Shown here: in pieces, positions 25,250 to 33,280 of the stretch | Position numbering within the stretch: the stretch's first letter is position 1 | Layout: every line of letters starts with the position of its first letter | The notes under the pieces: model-generated | Told to the model about the DNA's origin: nothing | The model's database searches: none | What the model saw: only the letters and a program-made list of their open reading frames with translations | NCBI GenBank assembly: GCA_004299095.1 | Contig: SCQQ01000041.1 | Coordinates: 1 to 38,572, forward strand | Length of the DNA: 38,572 nt | Direction: 5' to 3' | Source of the DNA: Burkholderiaceae bacterium | GTDB lineage: Bacteria > Pseudomonadota > Gammaproteobacteria > Burkholderiales > Burkholderiaceae_C | Program-made: the position numbers and the translations under genes

Positions 25250-26203
25250 ATGAGTTATCTGCGACGCGCCCTCTTCATCCTCGCCATCGTGCTGTTCGCC
25301 GCGGTGCCGTTGACGAATTCTTCGGTGCCCTACCAGTTCACCATCATCCTCGCGAGCGGCCTGGCGACCTTGGGCGTGGTCGTCTTGCTGCGCGCCGGCC
25401 TGATTTCCTTCGGGCACGGGCTGTATTACGCGACCGGCGCGTATGCCGTGGCTTATCTCGCACCCGTGCTGCACGTGAATGCGCTGCTGGTGGTGCTGGC
25501 GGCCACCGCCATTGCCGGGGTTCTCGCCGCCGTCATCGGCCTGTTCATGGTGCGCTATCGCGGCGTGTTTTTCGCCATGCTGAACCTGGCGCTTTCGATG
25601 GTGGCGTACACGGTGCTGTTGAAGTTCTACAACCTGACCGGCGGCTCCGATGGCATGCAGGTGAGCACGCTGCAATTCTTCGGCCTGGCGCGCAAGGACC
25701 CGAGCTTTCTCTATCTGCTGCTGTACCTCACGCTGGCGCTCGTCGTCGTCGTGGGCTGGCTGCTCACGCGCTACCTGGATTCGCCGCTGGGCTGGGCGCT
25801 GACCGCGATCGAGAACAACGAAACGCGCGTTGAATACATGGGTAAGCCGGTCAAAAAAATCCTGCTGCTCGCCTACACCTTGTCGGGGTTGCTGGCCGGA
25901 TTGGGCGGCGCGATCACCGCGGTTGCCGTGGGCTACGTCGATCCGGGCTTCGCCTACTGGCTCAAATCGGCCGAGTTCCTGGTGATTGCGGTGCTGGGCG
26001 GCGTCGGCAGCGTGGTCGGGGCCTTCGGCGGCGCGCTGATTTTTGAAATGCTCAGCATCAACGCGGCGCAATACCTCACCAACACCTGGGGCATCCTGCT
26101 GGGGATCGCGATCTACGCGATCGTGCGCTTTGCCCCCAAGGGGCTCTGGGGTTTGTACGACGCCTGGTGGCGCCTGCGCGGCGCGAGGGTCACGCATGAC
26201 TGA
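25250..26203 (+). CDS. Branched-chain-type ABC transporter permease (LivM family)
   Basis: 317 aa. ATG at 25250. Family landmarks: the early segment LISFGHGLYYATGAYAVAYL, the conserved loop TAIENNETRVEYMGKPVKK, GGAITAVAVGYVDPGFAYW and GGVGSVVGAFGGALIFE, with about nine membrane spans. It pairs with LivH in the inner membrane. Its stop overlaps the start of the first ATPase gene by eight bases, implying coupled translation. Confidence 0.92.
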   Translation: MSYLRRALFILAIVLFAAVPLTNSSVPYQFTIILASGLATLGVVVLLRAGLISFGHGLYYATGAYAVAYLAPVLHVNALLVVLAATAIAGVLAAVIGLFMVRYRGVFFAMLNLALSMVAYTVLLKFYNLTGGSDGMQVSTLQFFGLARKDPSFLYLLLYLTLALVVVVGWLLTRYLDSPLGWALTAIENNETRVEYMGKPVKKILLLAYTLSGLLAGLGGAITAVAVGYVDPGFAYWLKSAEFLVIAVLGGVGSVVGAFGGALIFEMLSINAAQYLTNTWGILLGIAIYAIVRFAPKGLWGLYDAWWRLRGARVTHD

Positions 26204-26948
26204 AGCGCCGCAACCCGCGCTGTTGCTGCAAGCCAGGGGACTCGCCATCAGCTTCGGCGGCGTGCACGCCGCGCGCGACATCAGCATCGACGTGTACGAG
26301 CACGAGCGGCTCGCCATCATCGGGCAGAACGGCGCCGGAAAAAGCACGTTCCTGAACATGTGCACGGGCTATCTGCGCCCCGAAGCGGGGCAGGTGGTCT
26401 ATCGCGCGCGCGACATCACGCGCTTGACGCCGCACGAGATCGCGCGGCTCGGCATCGCCCGCGCGTTCCAGCACCCGCAGGTGTTCATCGAGCACACCGT
26501 GCTCGACAACCTGCGTTTCGCCTCGTCGGCGTGCGGTGGCTTCTGGCAGGGATGGCGCGGCGTGCGCAGCCCAAGGTATGACGACAAGGCACGCGAGTTG
26601 GCGGCGCTGTTCCGGCTGGAAAGCGTGACGGAAAAGCGTGTTTCCGAGACTTCGGAGGGCACGCGCAAGCTGCTCGACATTGCCATGGCGCTGGCGTTGG
26701 AGCCGCGCCTCTTGATGCTGGACGAGCCCACCAGCGGCGTCAGCGCCGAGGACAAGTTCAAGGTCATGGACACGCTGCGCGATGCGCTGGACATCCGCGG
26801 CGTGGCCGCCGTGTTCGTCGAGCACGACATGGACGTGGTGCGCAACTACGCCGAACGCGTGGCGGTCTGGGTGGAAGGCCGGATCCTGGCTGCCGGCCCG
26901 CCCGATGACGTGCTGCACGACCCGCGCGTGCTGGAGAGCGTGCTGTGA
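26196..26948 (+). CDS. Branched-chain-type ABC transporter ATPase (LivG family)
   Basis: 250 aa. ATG at 26196 lies inside the end of the permease gene. Walker A is GQNGAGKST (near residue 46), the Q-loop is in ARAFQHPQVF, Walker B is LLMLDEPTSG and the switch His is in VEHDMDVV. The signature motif is TSEGTRKLLDIAMAL in place of canonical LSGGQ, a variant known in this ATPase group. It acts at the cytoplasmic face of the importer. It overlaps the next ATPase gene by GTGA. Confidence 0.91.
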   Translation: MTEAPQPALLLQARGLAISFGGVHAARDISIDVYEHERLAIIGQNGAGKSTFLNMCTGYLRPEAGQVVYRARDITRLTPHEIARLGIARAFQHPQVFIEHTVLDNLRFASSACGGFWQGWRGVRSPRYDDKARELAALFRLESVTEKRVSETSEGTRKLLDIAMALALEPRLLMLDEPTSGVSAEDKFKVMDTLRDALDIRGVAAVFVEHDMDVVRNYAERVAVWVEGRILAAGPPDDVLHDPRVLESVL

Positions 26949-27655
26949 CCGCGGATTTGGCACTGGCCGTCGCCGGGCTCTCGGTGGAGTTGGGCGGAAC
27001 GCGCATCCTGCGTGACGTCACGCTCGACGTGGCGTCGGGCTCGACGGTGGCTTTGATTGGCCGCAACGGCGCCGGCAAGACGACCACGCTGCGCGCCATC
27101 ATGGGGCTCGTCGCCCGGCAGGATGGCACGATCCGGTTCCATGGCGCCGCCGTGGACGGCTTGGCGACGCATCAGCGCGCGCGCCTCGGGATCGGCTATG
27201 TGCCGGAAGATCGCCGCATGATCAGCGCGCTGTCGGTGGAAAGCAATGTGCTGCTGCCGGCCGATGCCTGTAAGCTGGCGGCAGGCGAGCGCGGCGCCCG
27301 GCTGGAGCGGGTGTATGCGCTGTTGCCGGAGCTCACGAAAATGCGCGAGCGCTCGGCCGGTTCACTGAGCGGCGGGCAGCAAAAAATGGTCGCGCTGGGA
27401 CGCGCGCTCATGATTGGCAGTCGCCTGCTGTTGCTGGACGAGCCCTTCCAGGGTTTGTCCCCGGCGCTGTCGCGCAACTACGCGGAGACGCTCGCCGGCT
27501 TGCGCGAGCGGGACAGCGAACTTGCGATTCTGGTGGCCGAAGCCAATCCGGCGCTGCTGCGGCCGCTAGCCGGGATCTGGTACGCCATCGAGCGCGGTGC
27601 GGTCACGCGCCAGGACGCGGGTGCGCCCGCGCCCGCACCGGTGCATTCGGGGTAG
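26945..27655 (+). CDS. Branched-chain-type ABC transporter ATPase (LivF family)
   Basis: 236 aa. The GTG at 26945 overlaps the previous stop. Walker A is GRNGAGKTT, followed by TLRAIMGLV, the family block GIGYVPEDRRM, a canonical signature LSGGQQKMVALGRAL and Walker B LLLLDEPFQGLSP. In place of the usual histidine, the switch region reads LVAEANP, which is common in LivF proteins. It is the last of five transporter genes, completing a binding protein, two permeases and two ATPases. Confidence 0.91.
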   Translation: MTADLALAVAGLSVELGGTRILRDVTLDVASGSTVALIGRNGAGKTTTLRAIMGLVARQDGTIRFHGAAVDGLATHQRARLGIGYVPEDRRMISALSVESNVLLPADACKLAAGERGARLERVYALLPELTKMRERSAGSLSGGQQKMVALGRALMIGSRLLLLDEPFQGLSPALSRNYAETLAGLRERDSELAILVAEANPALLRPLAGIWYAIERGAVTRQDAGAPAPAPVHSG

Positions 27656-27750
27656 CGGAAATGGATCACGGCTGTCCAATTTCGTCGCAGTTCACATCAT
27701 CGAGCGGCCGCTGAGCACGGCCGCCGCGGTACCCGTTTTCAGGAGATCAC

Positions 27751-28611
27751 ATGCCCCAAGTCACCACCACCGACGGCGTTACGCTGTACTACGAAGAGAC
27801 GGGAACCGGCACGCCCGTGGTTTTCGTCCACGAATTTGCCGGTGACTACCGCACTTGGGAGCCACAGATGCGGCATTTCGGCCGTTCGCACCGGTGCGTG
27901 ACGTTCAGCGCGCGCGGCTATCCACCGTCTGACGTGCCGGAGGATGCGCACGCCTACGGCCAAGCGCGCGCCTGCCAGGATGTGGTCGATCTGATGGATG
28001 CCCTGAAGATCCCGAAAGCGCACGTCGTCGGCCACTCCATGGGCGCCTACACCGCATTGCACATGGGAATCCGCCATCCCGAGCGCTGCATTTCCGTGGT
28101 GGCCGCGGGTTGCGGCTGGGGTTCGAATCCGGGCGAACGCGCCGCCGCGCGGCAAGCGTGCCAGGACATCGCCAAGCTGTTTCGCGAGCAGCCGATCGAA
28201 GCGGCCGCCGAGCAATACGCCCATGCGCCGATGCGACTGACCTACAAGGCCAAGGACCCGCGCGGCTTTGCCGCTTTTGCCGCCATGCTGGCCGAGCATT
28301 CCGGACCAGGCTCGGCGATGACCATGTTGAACCTGCAGATGGAGCGCCCGACGCTGCCCGAGCTGGAAGCCGAGCTGAAGCGCTTTTCCGTGCCGCTGCT
28401 GGTGATCGTGGGCGACGAAGACGGCCCGTGTCTCGATGGCAGCGTGTTCCTGAAGAAGACGGTGCCGACCGCGGCGCTGCTCGTCGTGCCACGCACCGGC
28501 CACACGATCACCAGCGAGGAGCCAGAAACGTTCAACCGCGCGGTCACGCAGTTGTTCCAGGATGCCGAGTCGGGCAACTGGCTGACGTTCAAGCGCTATC
28601 TGCAGGAATAG
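27751..28611 (+). CDS. Alpha/beta hydrolase of the second catabolic locus
   Basis: 286 aa. ATG at 27751 follows CAGGAGA. Alpha/beta-hydrolase fold related to 3-oxoadipate enol-lactonases and C-C bond hydrolases: VVFVHEFAGDYRTWEPQM (oxyanion region), nucleophile Ser96 in VGHSMGAYTAL, acid probably in GDEDGPCLDG and His251 in RTGHTITSEEPE. No signal peptide. It lies 95 bp after the ABC importer and 51 bp before the SDR gene, in the same direction, so it probably acts on a late intermediate such as a lactone or a ring-opened ketone. The substrate is not recognisable from sequence. Confidence 0.85.
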   Translation: MPQVTTTDGVTLYYEETGTGTPVVFVHEFAGDYRTWEPQMRHFGRSHRCVTFSARGYPPSDVPEDAHAYGQARACQDVVDLMDALKIPKAHVVGHSMGAYTALHMGIRHPERCISVVAAGCGWGSNPGERAAARQACQDIAKLFREQPIEAAAEQYAHAPMRLTYKAKDPRGFAAFAAMLAEHSGPGSAMTMLNLQMERPTLPELEAELKRFSVPLLVIVGDEDGPCLDGSVFLKKTVPTAALLVVPRTGHTITSEEPETFNRAVTQLFQDAESGNWLTFKRYLQE

Positions 28612-28662
28612 GACAGACCCTTTCCTGATTTTTCCAAACCCATCAACCCACAGGAGAACGTG

Positions 28663-29472
28663 ATGGAACTGCAACTCAAGGACAAGAAAGCACTGGTGAC
28701 CGGCGGCAGCCAGGGCATCGGCAAAGCCATCGCGCTGGCGCTGGCGCAGGAAGGCGTGGACGTGGCGATCTGCGCCCGTACCCTCGCGCCGCTGAAAAAA
28801 GTGGCCGACGAAATCGCCAAGGCGACCGGCCGCAGGATCGTTCCGATCGCGGCCGATTTGACGTCCGCCGCTGACGCCGAGCGCTTCGTGACGGAGGCGC
28901 ACCAGGCGCTGGGCCGCATCGACATCCTGGTCAACAACGCGGGTTCGGCGCCCGGCGGCGTGATCGAAACGCTCACCGAAGACGACTGGGCCAAGGCGCT
29001 GCAACTGAAGTTCATGGGCTACGTGCGCTGCATCCGCTACGCGCTGCCGATCATGGCGAAGCAAGGCGGCGGCCGCGTGGTCAATCTGATCGGCAACGAC
29101 GGCGTGAAACCGTCGTACTGGGAAATCGCACCCGGCGCAGCCAACGCCGCCGGACAGAACCTGACGAAATCGCTGGCCGGGCAGTACGGCAAGCACAACA
29201 TCAGCTTCGTCGCCGTCAACCCGGGGCCGGTAAACACCGAGCGCTGGGACGGGTTGGTGAAAGCCATGTCGCGTGACATGCATTTGCCGTACGAAGAAGC
29301 CGACAAGCTCGCGCCCGCGTCGATTCCCATGGGCCGCATCGTCGAGCCGGTGGAAGTGGCCAACCTGGTCACCATGCTGGCGTCGCCGCTGATGCATTAC
29401 GTGACGGGGACCATGATCGAAATCGACGGCGGGCAGGAAAAATCGTTGATGGATCGGTCGCGCGATCGTTGA
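28663..29472 (+). CDS. SDR-superfamily protein lacking the YxxxK catalytic motif
   Basis: 269 aa. ATG at 28663 with AGGAG at 28652; GTG 28660 is also possible. The Rossmann cofactor motif is intact (VTGGSQGIGKA near residue 10, then ILVNNAG). At the site where classical members have YxxxK, this protein reads PGAAN (Pro157, Asn161) before the usual helix (AAGQNLTKSLAGQYG), followed by AVNPGPVNTERW and the C-terminal IDGGQEKS. I recall other SDR proteins with a GAANAA-type replacement, so this may be a defined subgroup rather than decay. It may act as a lyase or isomerase, or use another proton donor. The final gene of the locus. Confidence 0.82.
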   Translation: MELQLKDKKALVTGGSQGIGKAIALALAQEGVDVAICARTLAPLKKVADEIAKATGRRIVPIAADLTSAADAERFVTEAHQALGRIDILVNNAGSAPGGVIETLTEDDWAKALQLKFMGYVRCIRYALPIMAKQGGGRVVNLIGNDGVKPSYWEIAPGAANAAGQNLTKSLAGQYGKHNISFVAVNPGPVNTERWDGLVKAMSRDMHLPYEEADKLAPASIPMGRIVEPVEVANLVTMLASPLMHYVTGTMIEIDGGQEKSLMDRSRDR

Positions 29473-29712
29473 TTCGGCGGCGGTTCACGAGAGCACAGGC
29501 GCCGCACGCCGGCCTGGACGGCTTGGCCCGCGTGCGGTGGCCGATCCCACCCGTCACGGGCCACCCTTCGCAGCGTTGTCGCACAGTGGCTGGAGATGAG
29601 GGCAACGCTCCAACTTGGACGATGTTGGCCAGTTACGCGTTGAGGCGCGCCTCGGAGGGCTTTGAGGCAGCGAAGCCAGGATTCGGCAGCGTGTTGATCG
29701 ATTTCAGTTCGT
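29473..29712. other. Intergenic stretch, no supported gene
   Basis: It separates the end of the Mo-hydroxylase locus from the convergent chimeric LysR gene. Short open frames occur on both strands, but none has a start site, a family motif or consistent codon use. No clear terminator was found. Confidence 0.5.
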
Positions 29713-30624
29713 TCAACCCGCGCGGCGTGATTTTTCCGTCGTGCGGGTGTTCTTTCGCAAAGCCGGGAGCTCGTCGGATTCATGGTTTTCGGGGACCTCG
29801 CCGGCCAGTATCTTCAACTGATCGATGAACCACCGTCCCGCTGGCCCGGGCGGCTCGGATGCGCGATAAACGGCGTTCATCGCCAACGCGAAATTCAGGC
29901 GGTCGTCGAGGCGCACCAGCCTCCCTTCGGCGATGTCGGTTTCCGCCATGTGACGCGGCATGCTGCCCCACCCGACACCGTCCCTGAGGAATGCACGCTT
30001 GGTCGAAAGATCGGCGAGCCGCCAGGTCTTCGGCGAGAACACGCCAAAGTCCCTGCCGGCCAACAAGTTTGATCGGTCGGTGAGCACCATCTGTATGTGC
30101 TTGGCGAGTTCGCGTTTCGGGATTCGGCTACGGAATCGGGCCAGTGGGTGACTTGGTGCCGCCACCATCACCATGGAAACCTCATCCACGCGTTCGCTGA
30201 CCAGCGATGGAAATTCGAGTGGCAACGACGCCAGGATGTCCAGGCTGCAGCGTTCGTCCAGCACCGGCTGGTACGCCGCGCCCAGGCCCTCTACAAACAG
30301 CCGCAACGGGGTCAACGGATAGCGCTGTGCAAACGCTTTTGCCACCGCGGCGATGCGGGTCGTCGGAAAAGCCACGTCGATGACGACTGAAAGTTCGGCC
30401 TCAAGTCCGCCTGCCATCAGCTTGGCGCGCGCCTTCAGCGCATCGACACCCGAAACGATATTGCGAGCATCGGCGAGCAACAGCACACCCTCGGGCGTGA
30501 GCTTCGGGAATCGTGCCGTGCGGTCGAACAGCACCACGTCCTCGATGAAGCGTTTTGCCGCGGCGCGGCCGATGCCGGTAGCACCACCGGTAATCACGGC
30601 GGTCTTTCCATTCAGTCTGTTCAT
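29713..30624 (-). pseudogene. Deletion-born chimera: SDR N-terminus joined to a LysR regulator lacking most of its DNA-binding domain
   Basis: An open frame of about 303 codons. ATG at 30624 is best placed after GGAGG; ATG 30633 is also possible. The first ~28 residues are the start of an SDR enzyme (NRLNGKTAVITGGATGIGRA). At about 30540-30545 the sequence switches to a LysR protein at the end of its helix-turn-helix wing (VVLFDRTARFPKLTPEG) and continues through a complete effector domain (VMVAAPSHPLARF, KHIQMVLTDRS, GVGWGSMPRHM). The recognition helix is missing, so DNA binding should be lost. The effector part resembles the LysR encoded at 32186, suggesting paralogues. It is in frame and may be translated, but both parent functions are probably gone. 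Confidence 0.82.
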
Positions 30625-30688
30625 GTCGTGCATCCTCCGCTGAAGTCGTACTGAAACGGGAGAACTGCTTGTTTGAAGCGCGCATTCG

Positions 30689-31447
30689 TCAGCGCGCCGT
30701 CATGCCACCATCCACACGGTAATTCGCGCCGGTCAGGAACTTGCCGCGGTCCGACACGAGCAGTGCGACGACCTCGGCGATGTCCTCGGTGGCGCCGATG
30801 CGACCCAGCGGAATGTTCCGGACCCAGTCATCGGAGGAAAATCCCGGAGTCGTCCGGGCAAACTCGGCGGAACCCGGCGTTGCGATGACGCCGGGCGACA
30901 CCACGTTCACGCGGATGCCGCTCGGCGCGAGTTCCATCGCGAGTGTGCGCGAGTAGTACTCGAGCGCCGCCTTGGCGGCGCCGTAGTGCGCGAAGGGACC
31001 AAACGGCATCGTCGCGGCTGCCGAAGAGATGTTCACGACAGCTGCGGCCTTCGACGCACGGAGCGCTGGAAGGACCGCGTTGGTGAGGCGGATCGCGGCG
31101 AACAGGTTGAGCGCGAAACTGTCGTGCCACGCCTCATCGGGGATCGTCCAGGACCCTTCCAGAAACGCGCGTCCACCACCTGCGTTGTTTACCAGAATGT
31201 CGAGGCCGCCGAGCGCCGCGAGCGCCTGCGTCGCGATCGCGTCCACGCCTTCGCTGGTGCTGATGTCGCCGGCGACGAACGCTGCCGCCGCGGGTGCATC
31301 GTCGTTGGGTGTGCGCGCGGCGACCACGACTTTGGCACCGGCATCGAGAAGGCGCTGCGCGATGGCCGCGCCGTTGCCGCGTGTGCCTCCGGTGATGAGG
31401 GCACGGCGGTCGACGAATTCTTTCGAGAGATCGAGTTTGTTGGACAT
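30689..31447 (-). CDS. Classical SDR oxidoreductase
   Basis: 252 aa. ATG at 31447 after GAAGGAA. An intact short-chain dehydrogenase: cofactor motif TGGTRGNGAAIA (Asn in place of the usual Ile), NNAGGG, catalytic Ser in NISSAAA, catalytic YGAAK, then PGVIATPG and the C-terminal YRVDGGM. NADP(H) use is plausible from the Arg after the glycine motif but is not certain. It lies between the F420-reductase-like gene and the chimera, all reading left, so the three may have been an operon controlled by the divergent LysR at 32186. The substrate is unknown. Confidence 0.88.
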   Translation of the reverse strand: MSNKLDLSKEFVDRRALITGGTRGNGAAIAQRLLDAGAKVVVAARTPNDDAPAAAAFVAGDISTSEGVDAIATQALAALGGLDILVNNAGGGRAFLEGSWTIPDEAWHDSFALNLFAAIRLTNAVLPALRASKAAAVVNISSAAATMPFGPFAHYGAAKAALEYYSRTLAMELAPSGIRVNVVSPGVIATPGSAEFARTTPGFSSDDWVRNIPLGRIGATEDIAEVVALLVSDRGKFLTGANYRVDGGMTAR

Positions 31448-31502
31448 GGGATATTCCTTCGCGGATGGGTCAATGTTTTCGGAGGCGTGATCTAGGCCGC
31501 GC

Positions 31503-32081
31503 TCACGCCGCGTTCTTGAAGAGGTCCTGGAAGATCAAGGGTCCCCAGCTCTTGTCCGCGTGCGCCTGTACCAGCGCGCCGCCCTCTTCGAGCTTGCCGA
31601 GATTGACGGGCGCGAAACCGAGTTGTTCGGCGAGCGCGGCCACCGGCGCTGCGGCACCTTCGTCGTCGCTCGACAGGAACACGACCCGCCGGCCGCCGTC
31701 GACGTGCGGGTTGGTGGCCAGGGTGCGGGCCAGGAGATGATTGAAGCCCTTCACCAATCGGGCACCGGGGAAGGCTTTCGCGACGACGGCAGAGGAGACG
31801 CCAAACCCGTTCATCGCGTCGATGATCGTCTTGCCCTGCCAGTTCGCCAGGCTTTTGCCGACGTCGCGATGTCCCTCGAAGAGAACGGCCAGAAAAATCA
31901 CGTCCGCCTTGATCGCCTCCTGCAGCGTCTTGGGGACGACGGTGGGTCCGATCGCCTGCGCCTGTGGCAACAGGGCTTCGGGCGGCCGCCGACTGGCGAC
32001 CGCGACTTCGATGTTTTTCCGAGCAAAGGCACGGGCGAGGGCCTGGCCCACGGCGCCGAAACCGATGATTGCGTAACTCAT
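31503..32081 (-). CDS. NAD(P)-binding oxidoreductase, NADPH-dependent F420 reductase-like
   Basis: 192 aa from ATG 32081, which follows GGAGA; the frame stays open to 32144, but those codons overlap the divergent promoter. A compact Rossmann protein with GFGAVGQALARAF at the N-terminus and VASRRPPEAL after the second strand, where arginines point to NADPH. A later segment reads DAMNGFGVSSAVV and VKGFNHLLARTL, as in the F420-dependent NADP reductase-like family. In bacteria without F420 these proteins act on other acceptors; the natural partner here is unknown. It is divergent from a LysR gene with 104 bp between. Confidence 0.82.
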   Translation of the reverse strand: MSYAIIGFGAVGQALARAFARKNIEVAVASRRPPEALLPQAQAIGPTVVPKTLQEAIKADVIFLAVLFEGHRDVGKSLANWQGKTIIDAMNGFGVSSAVVAKAFPGARLVKGFNHLLARTLATNPHVDGGRRVVFLSSDDEGAAAPVAALAEQLGFAPVNLGKLEEGGALVQAHADKSWGPLIFQDLFKNAA

Positions 32082-32185
32082 GATGTTCTCCATTTCAGTA
32101 TCAAGATTGAGTACGGGACTAATCTGGACCTCTTGACACATCAAAACAATTGACGAAACATTGATTTATAAAATCTATTTTCTGG
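32082..32185. promoter_or_regulatory. Divergent promoter with repeated TCAA/TTGA inverted repeats
   Basis: This AT-rich gap contains TCAA-AACAA-TTGA at 32141-32153 (also a T-N11-A pattern), TTGA-CACA-TCAA at 32133-32144, and TCAA-GA-TTGA at 32101-32110. TTGACA at 32133 could be a -35 element for the right-hand gene, but no strong -10 is spaced to it. The overlapping repeats suggest LysR-type binding by the adjacent regulator. Confidence 0.5.
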
Positions 32186-33082
32186 ATGACCATGCTCGAC
32201 AACGTCACCATCAACCAATTGCGTGCGTTCGTTGCCGTCTGCGATCAAGGCAGCTTCTCGGGTGCGGCGCGCAAGCTCAGGCGCGCGCAGTCGGCTATCA
32301 GCCACGCGATCAAGGCGCTGGAAAGCGCGTTCGATGTCGAATTGTTCGAGCGCAACGCCCGCAAGGCGCGACTCACCGTGGCGGGACGCAGCCTTTTGCC
32401 GGATGCACGAGCGGTGATTTCACGCACGGAAGAAATGAAGAACCGCGCCGGGGCGATCGCCCAAGCCGGGGCGCCGCAGGTTTCGGTGGCGGTCGATGCC
32501 TACTTCCCGCGCGCCCACCTGATCGACTGTTTGCGGGCACTGCAACAGGAGTTTCCGACCGCCGCGATCAACCTGCGGATCACGAGCATGCAGGGCGGCG
32601 AGAACCTGGTGCTCGAAAGGGTGTGTGCCCTGGCCGTCACGATCGAGAACGTGCCGGAAGTGAGCCCGGATGCCATGGAACGCAGCTGGCTGTGCGAGGC
32701 CGAGATGGTGACGGTATGTGCATCATCGCATCCACTTGCTTCGACACCGAAACCCATCCCCAGGGACGAGTTTGGCCGACACATCCAGATTGTCGTGACC
32801 GACAACCAACCCGAAGCGGAAAAGACCCAGCAGGGCGTCGCGGGCAAGCGCCAGTGGCTGGTCAACGATCTCGGCGCCAAGCGCGATCTTCTCAAGGCCG
32901 GTCTGGGCTGGGGACACTTGCCACGGCACCTCGTCGGCGAGGATCTGGCAAGCGGACAGCTGGTCGAACTCGAACGCCGCGCCTGGCACCTCGGTCCGCT
33001 CACGTTCGTGATCTCGCAGCGCCGGGGCTACGATCTTTCCCCCTGCGAGTCGCGGCTGGTGGAGCTCTTGGCAGACCCTTAG
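32186..33082 (+). CDS. LysR-type regulator
   Basis: 298 aa. ATG at 32186 (a second ATG is at 32192). The N-terminal winged helix-turn-helix is complete: TINQLRAFVAVCDQGSFSGA, then RRAQSAISHAIKALE and LFERNARKARLTVAG. The effector domain includes VTVCASSHPLAST, RHIQIVVTDNQ and GLGWGHLPRHLV, the last two blocks closely like those of the truncated regulator at 29713-30624. It diverges from the F420-reductase-like/SDR genes and probably controls them. It is convergent with the next LysR gene, with a REP-like pair between. Confidence 0.88.
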   Translation: MTMLDNVTINQLRAFVAVCDQGSFSGAARKLRRAQSAISHAIKALESAFDVELFERNARKARLTVAGRSLLPDARAVISRTEEMKNRAGAIAQAGAPQVSVAVDAYFPRAHLIDCLRALQQEFPTAAINLRITSMQGGENLVLERVCALAVTIENVPEVSPDAMERSWLCEAEMVTVCASSHPLASTPKPIPRDEFGRHIQIVVTDNQPEAEKTQQGVAGKRQWLVNDLGAKRDLLKAGLGWGHLPRHLVGEDLASGQLVELERRAWHLGPLTFVISQRRGYDLSPCESRLVELLADP

Positions 33083-33170
33083 CTTCATGCAAACCGCAGC
33101 CATCCGGCGCTGACCGGCCACGAGCAGTCCTTGGGCAATCGGCGTGCGCGCGCACCGATCGAACGGGTCG

Positions 33171-33240
33171 CGCGCAGGCGCGCTCCTACAATCGCCCGCG
33201 GCCGGTGCTTTTGTAGGAGCCGGTCTGCCGGCGAACTGCG
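33171..33240. repeat. REP-like inverted pair between convergent LysR genes
   Basis: GCTCCTACAA at 33182-33191 pairs perfectly with TTGTAGGAGC at 33211-33220. Outside the stem lie CGCAGGCGC on the left and CGGTCTGCCGGCG on the right. The GTAGGAGC core and GC-rich flanks are the pattern of bacterial REP/BIME elements mobilised by REP-associated transposases. The place, between two converging genes, is typical. It could also end transcription from both sides. Confidence 0.65.
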
Positions 33241-33280
33241 GCAGTCGCGGGAAAAGGTCCAGACGAGCCTGCCGATGTGG

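Noticed and set aside
26640-26700. The degenerate ABC signature TSEGTRK as a sign of an inactive LivG
   Set aside because: Walker A, Walker B and switch His are intact, and similar signatures occur in working members of this ATPase group.
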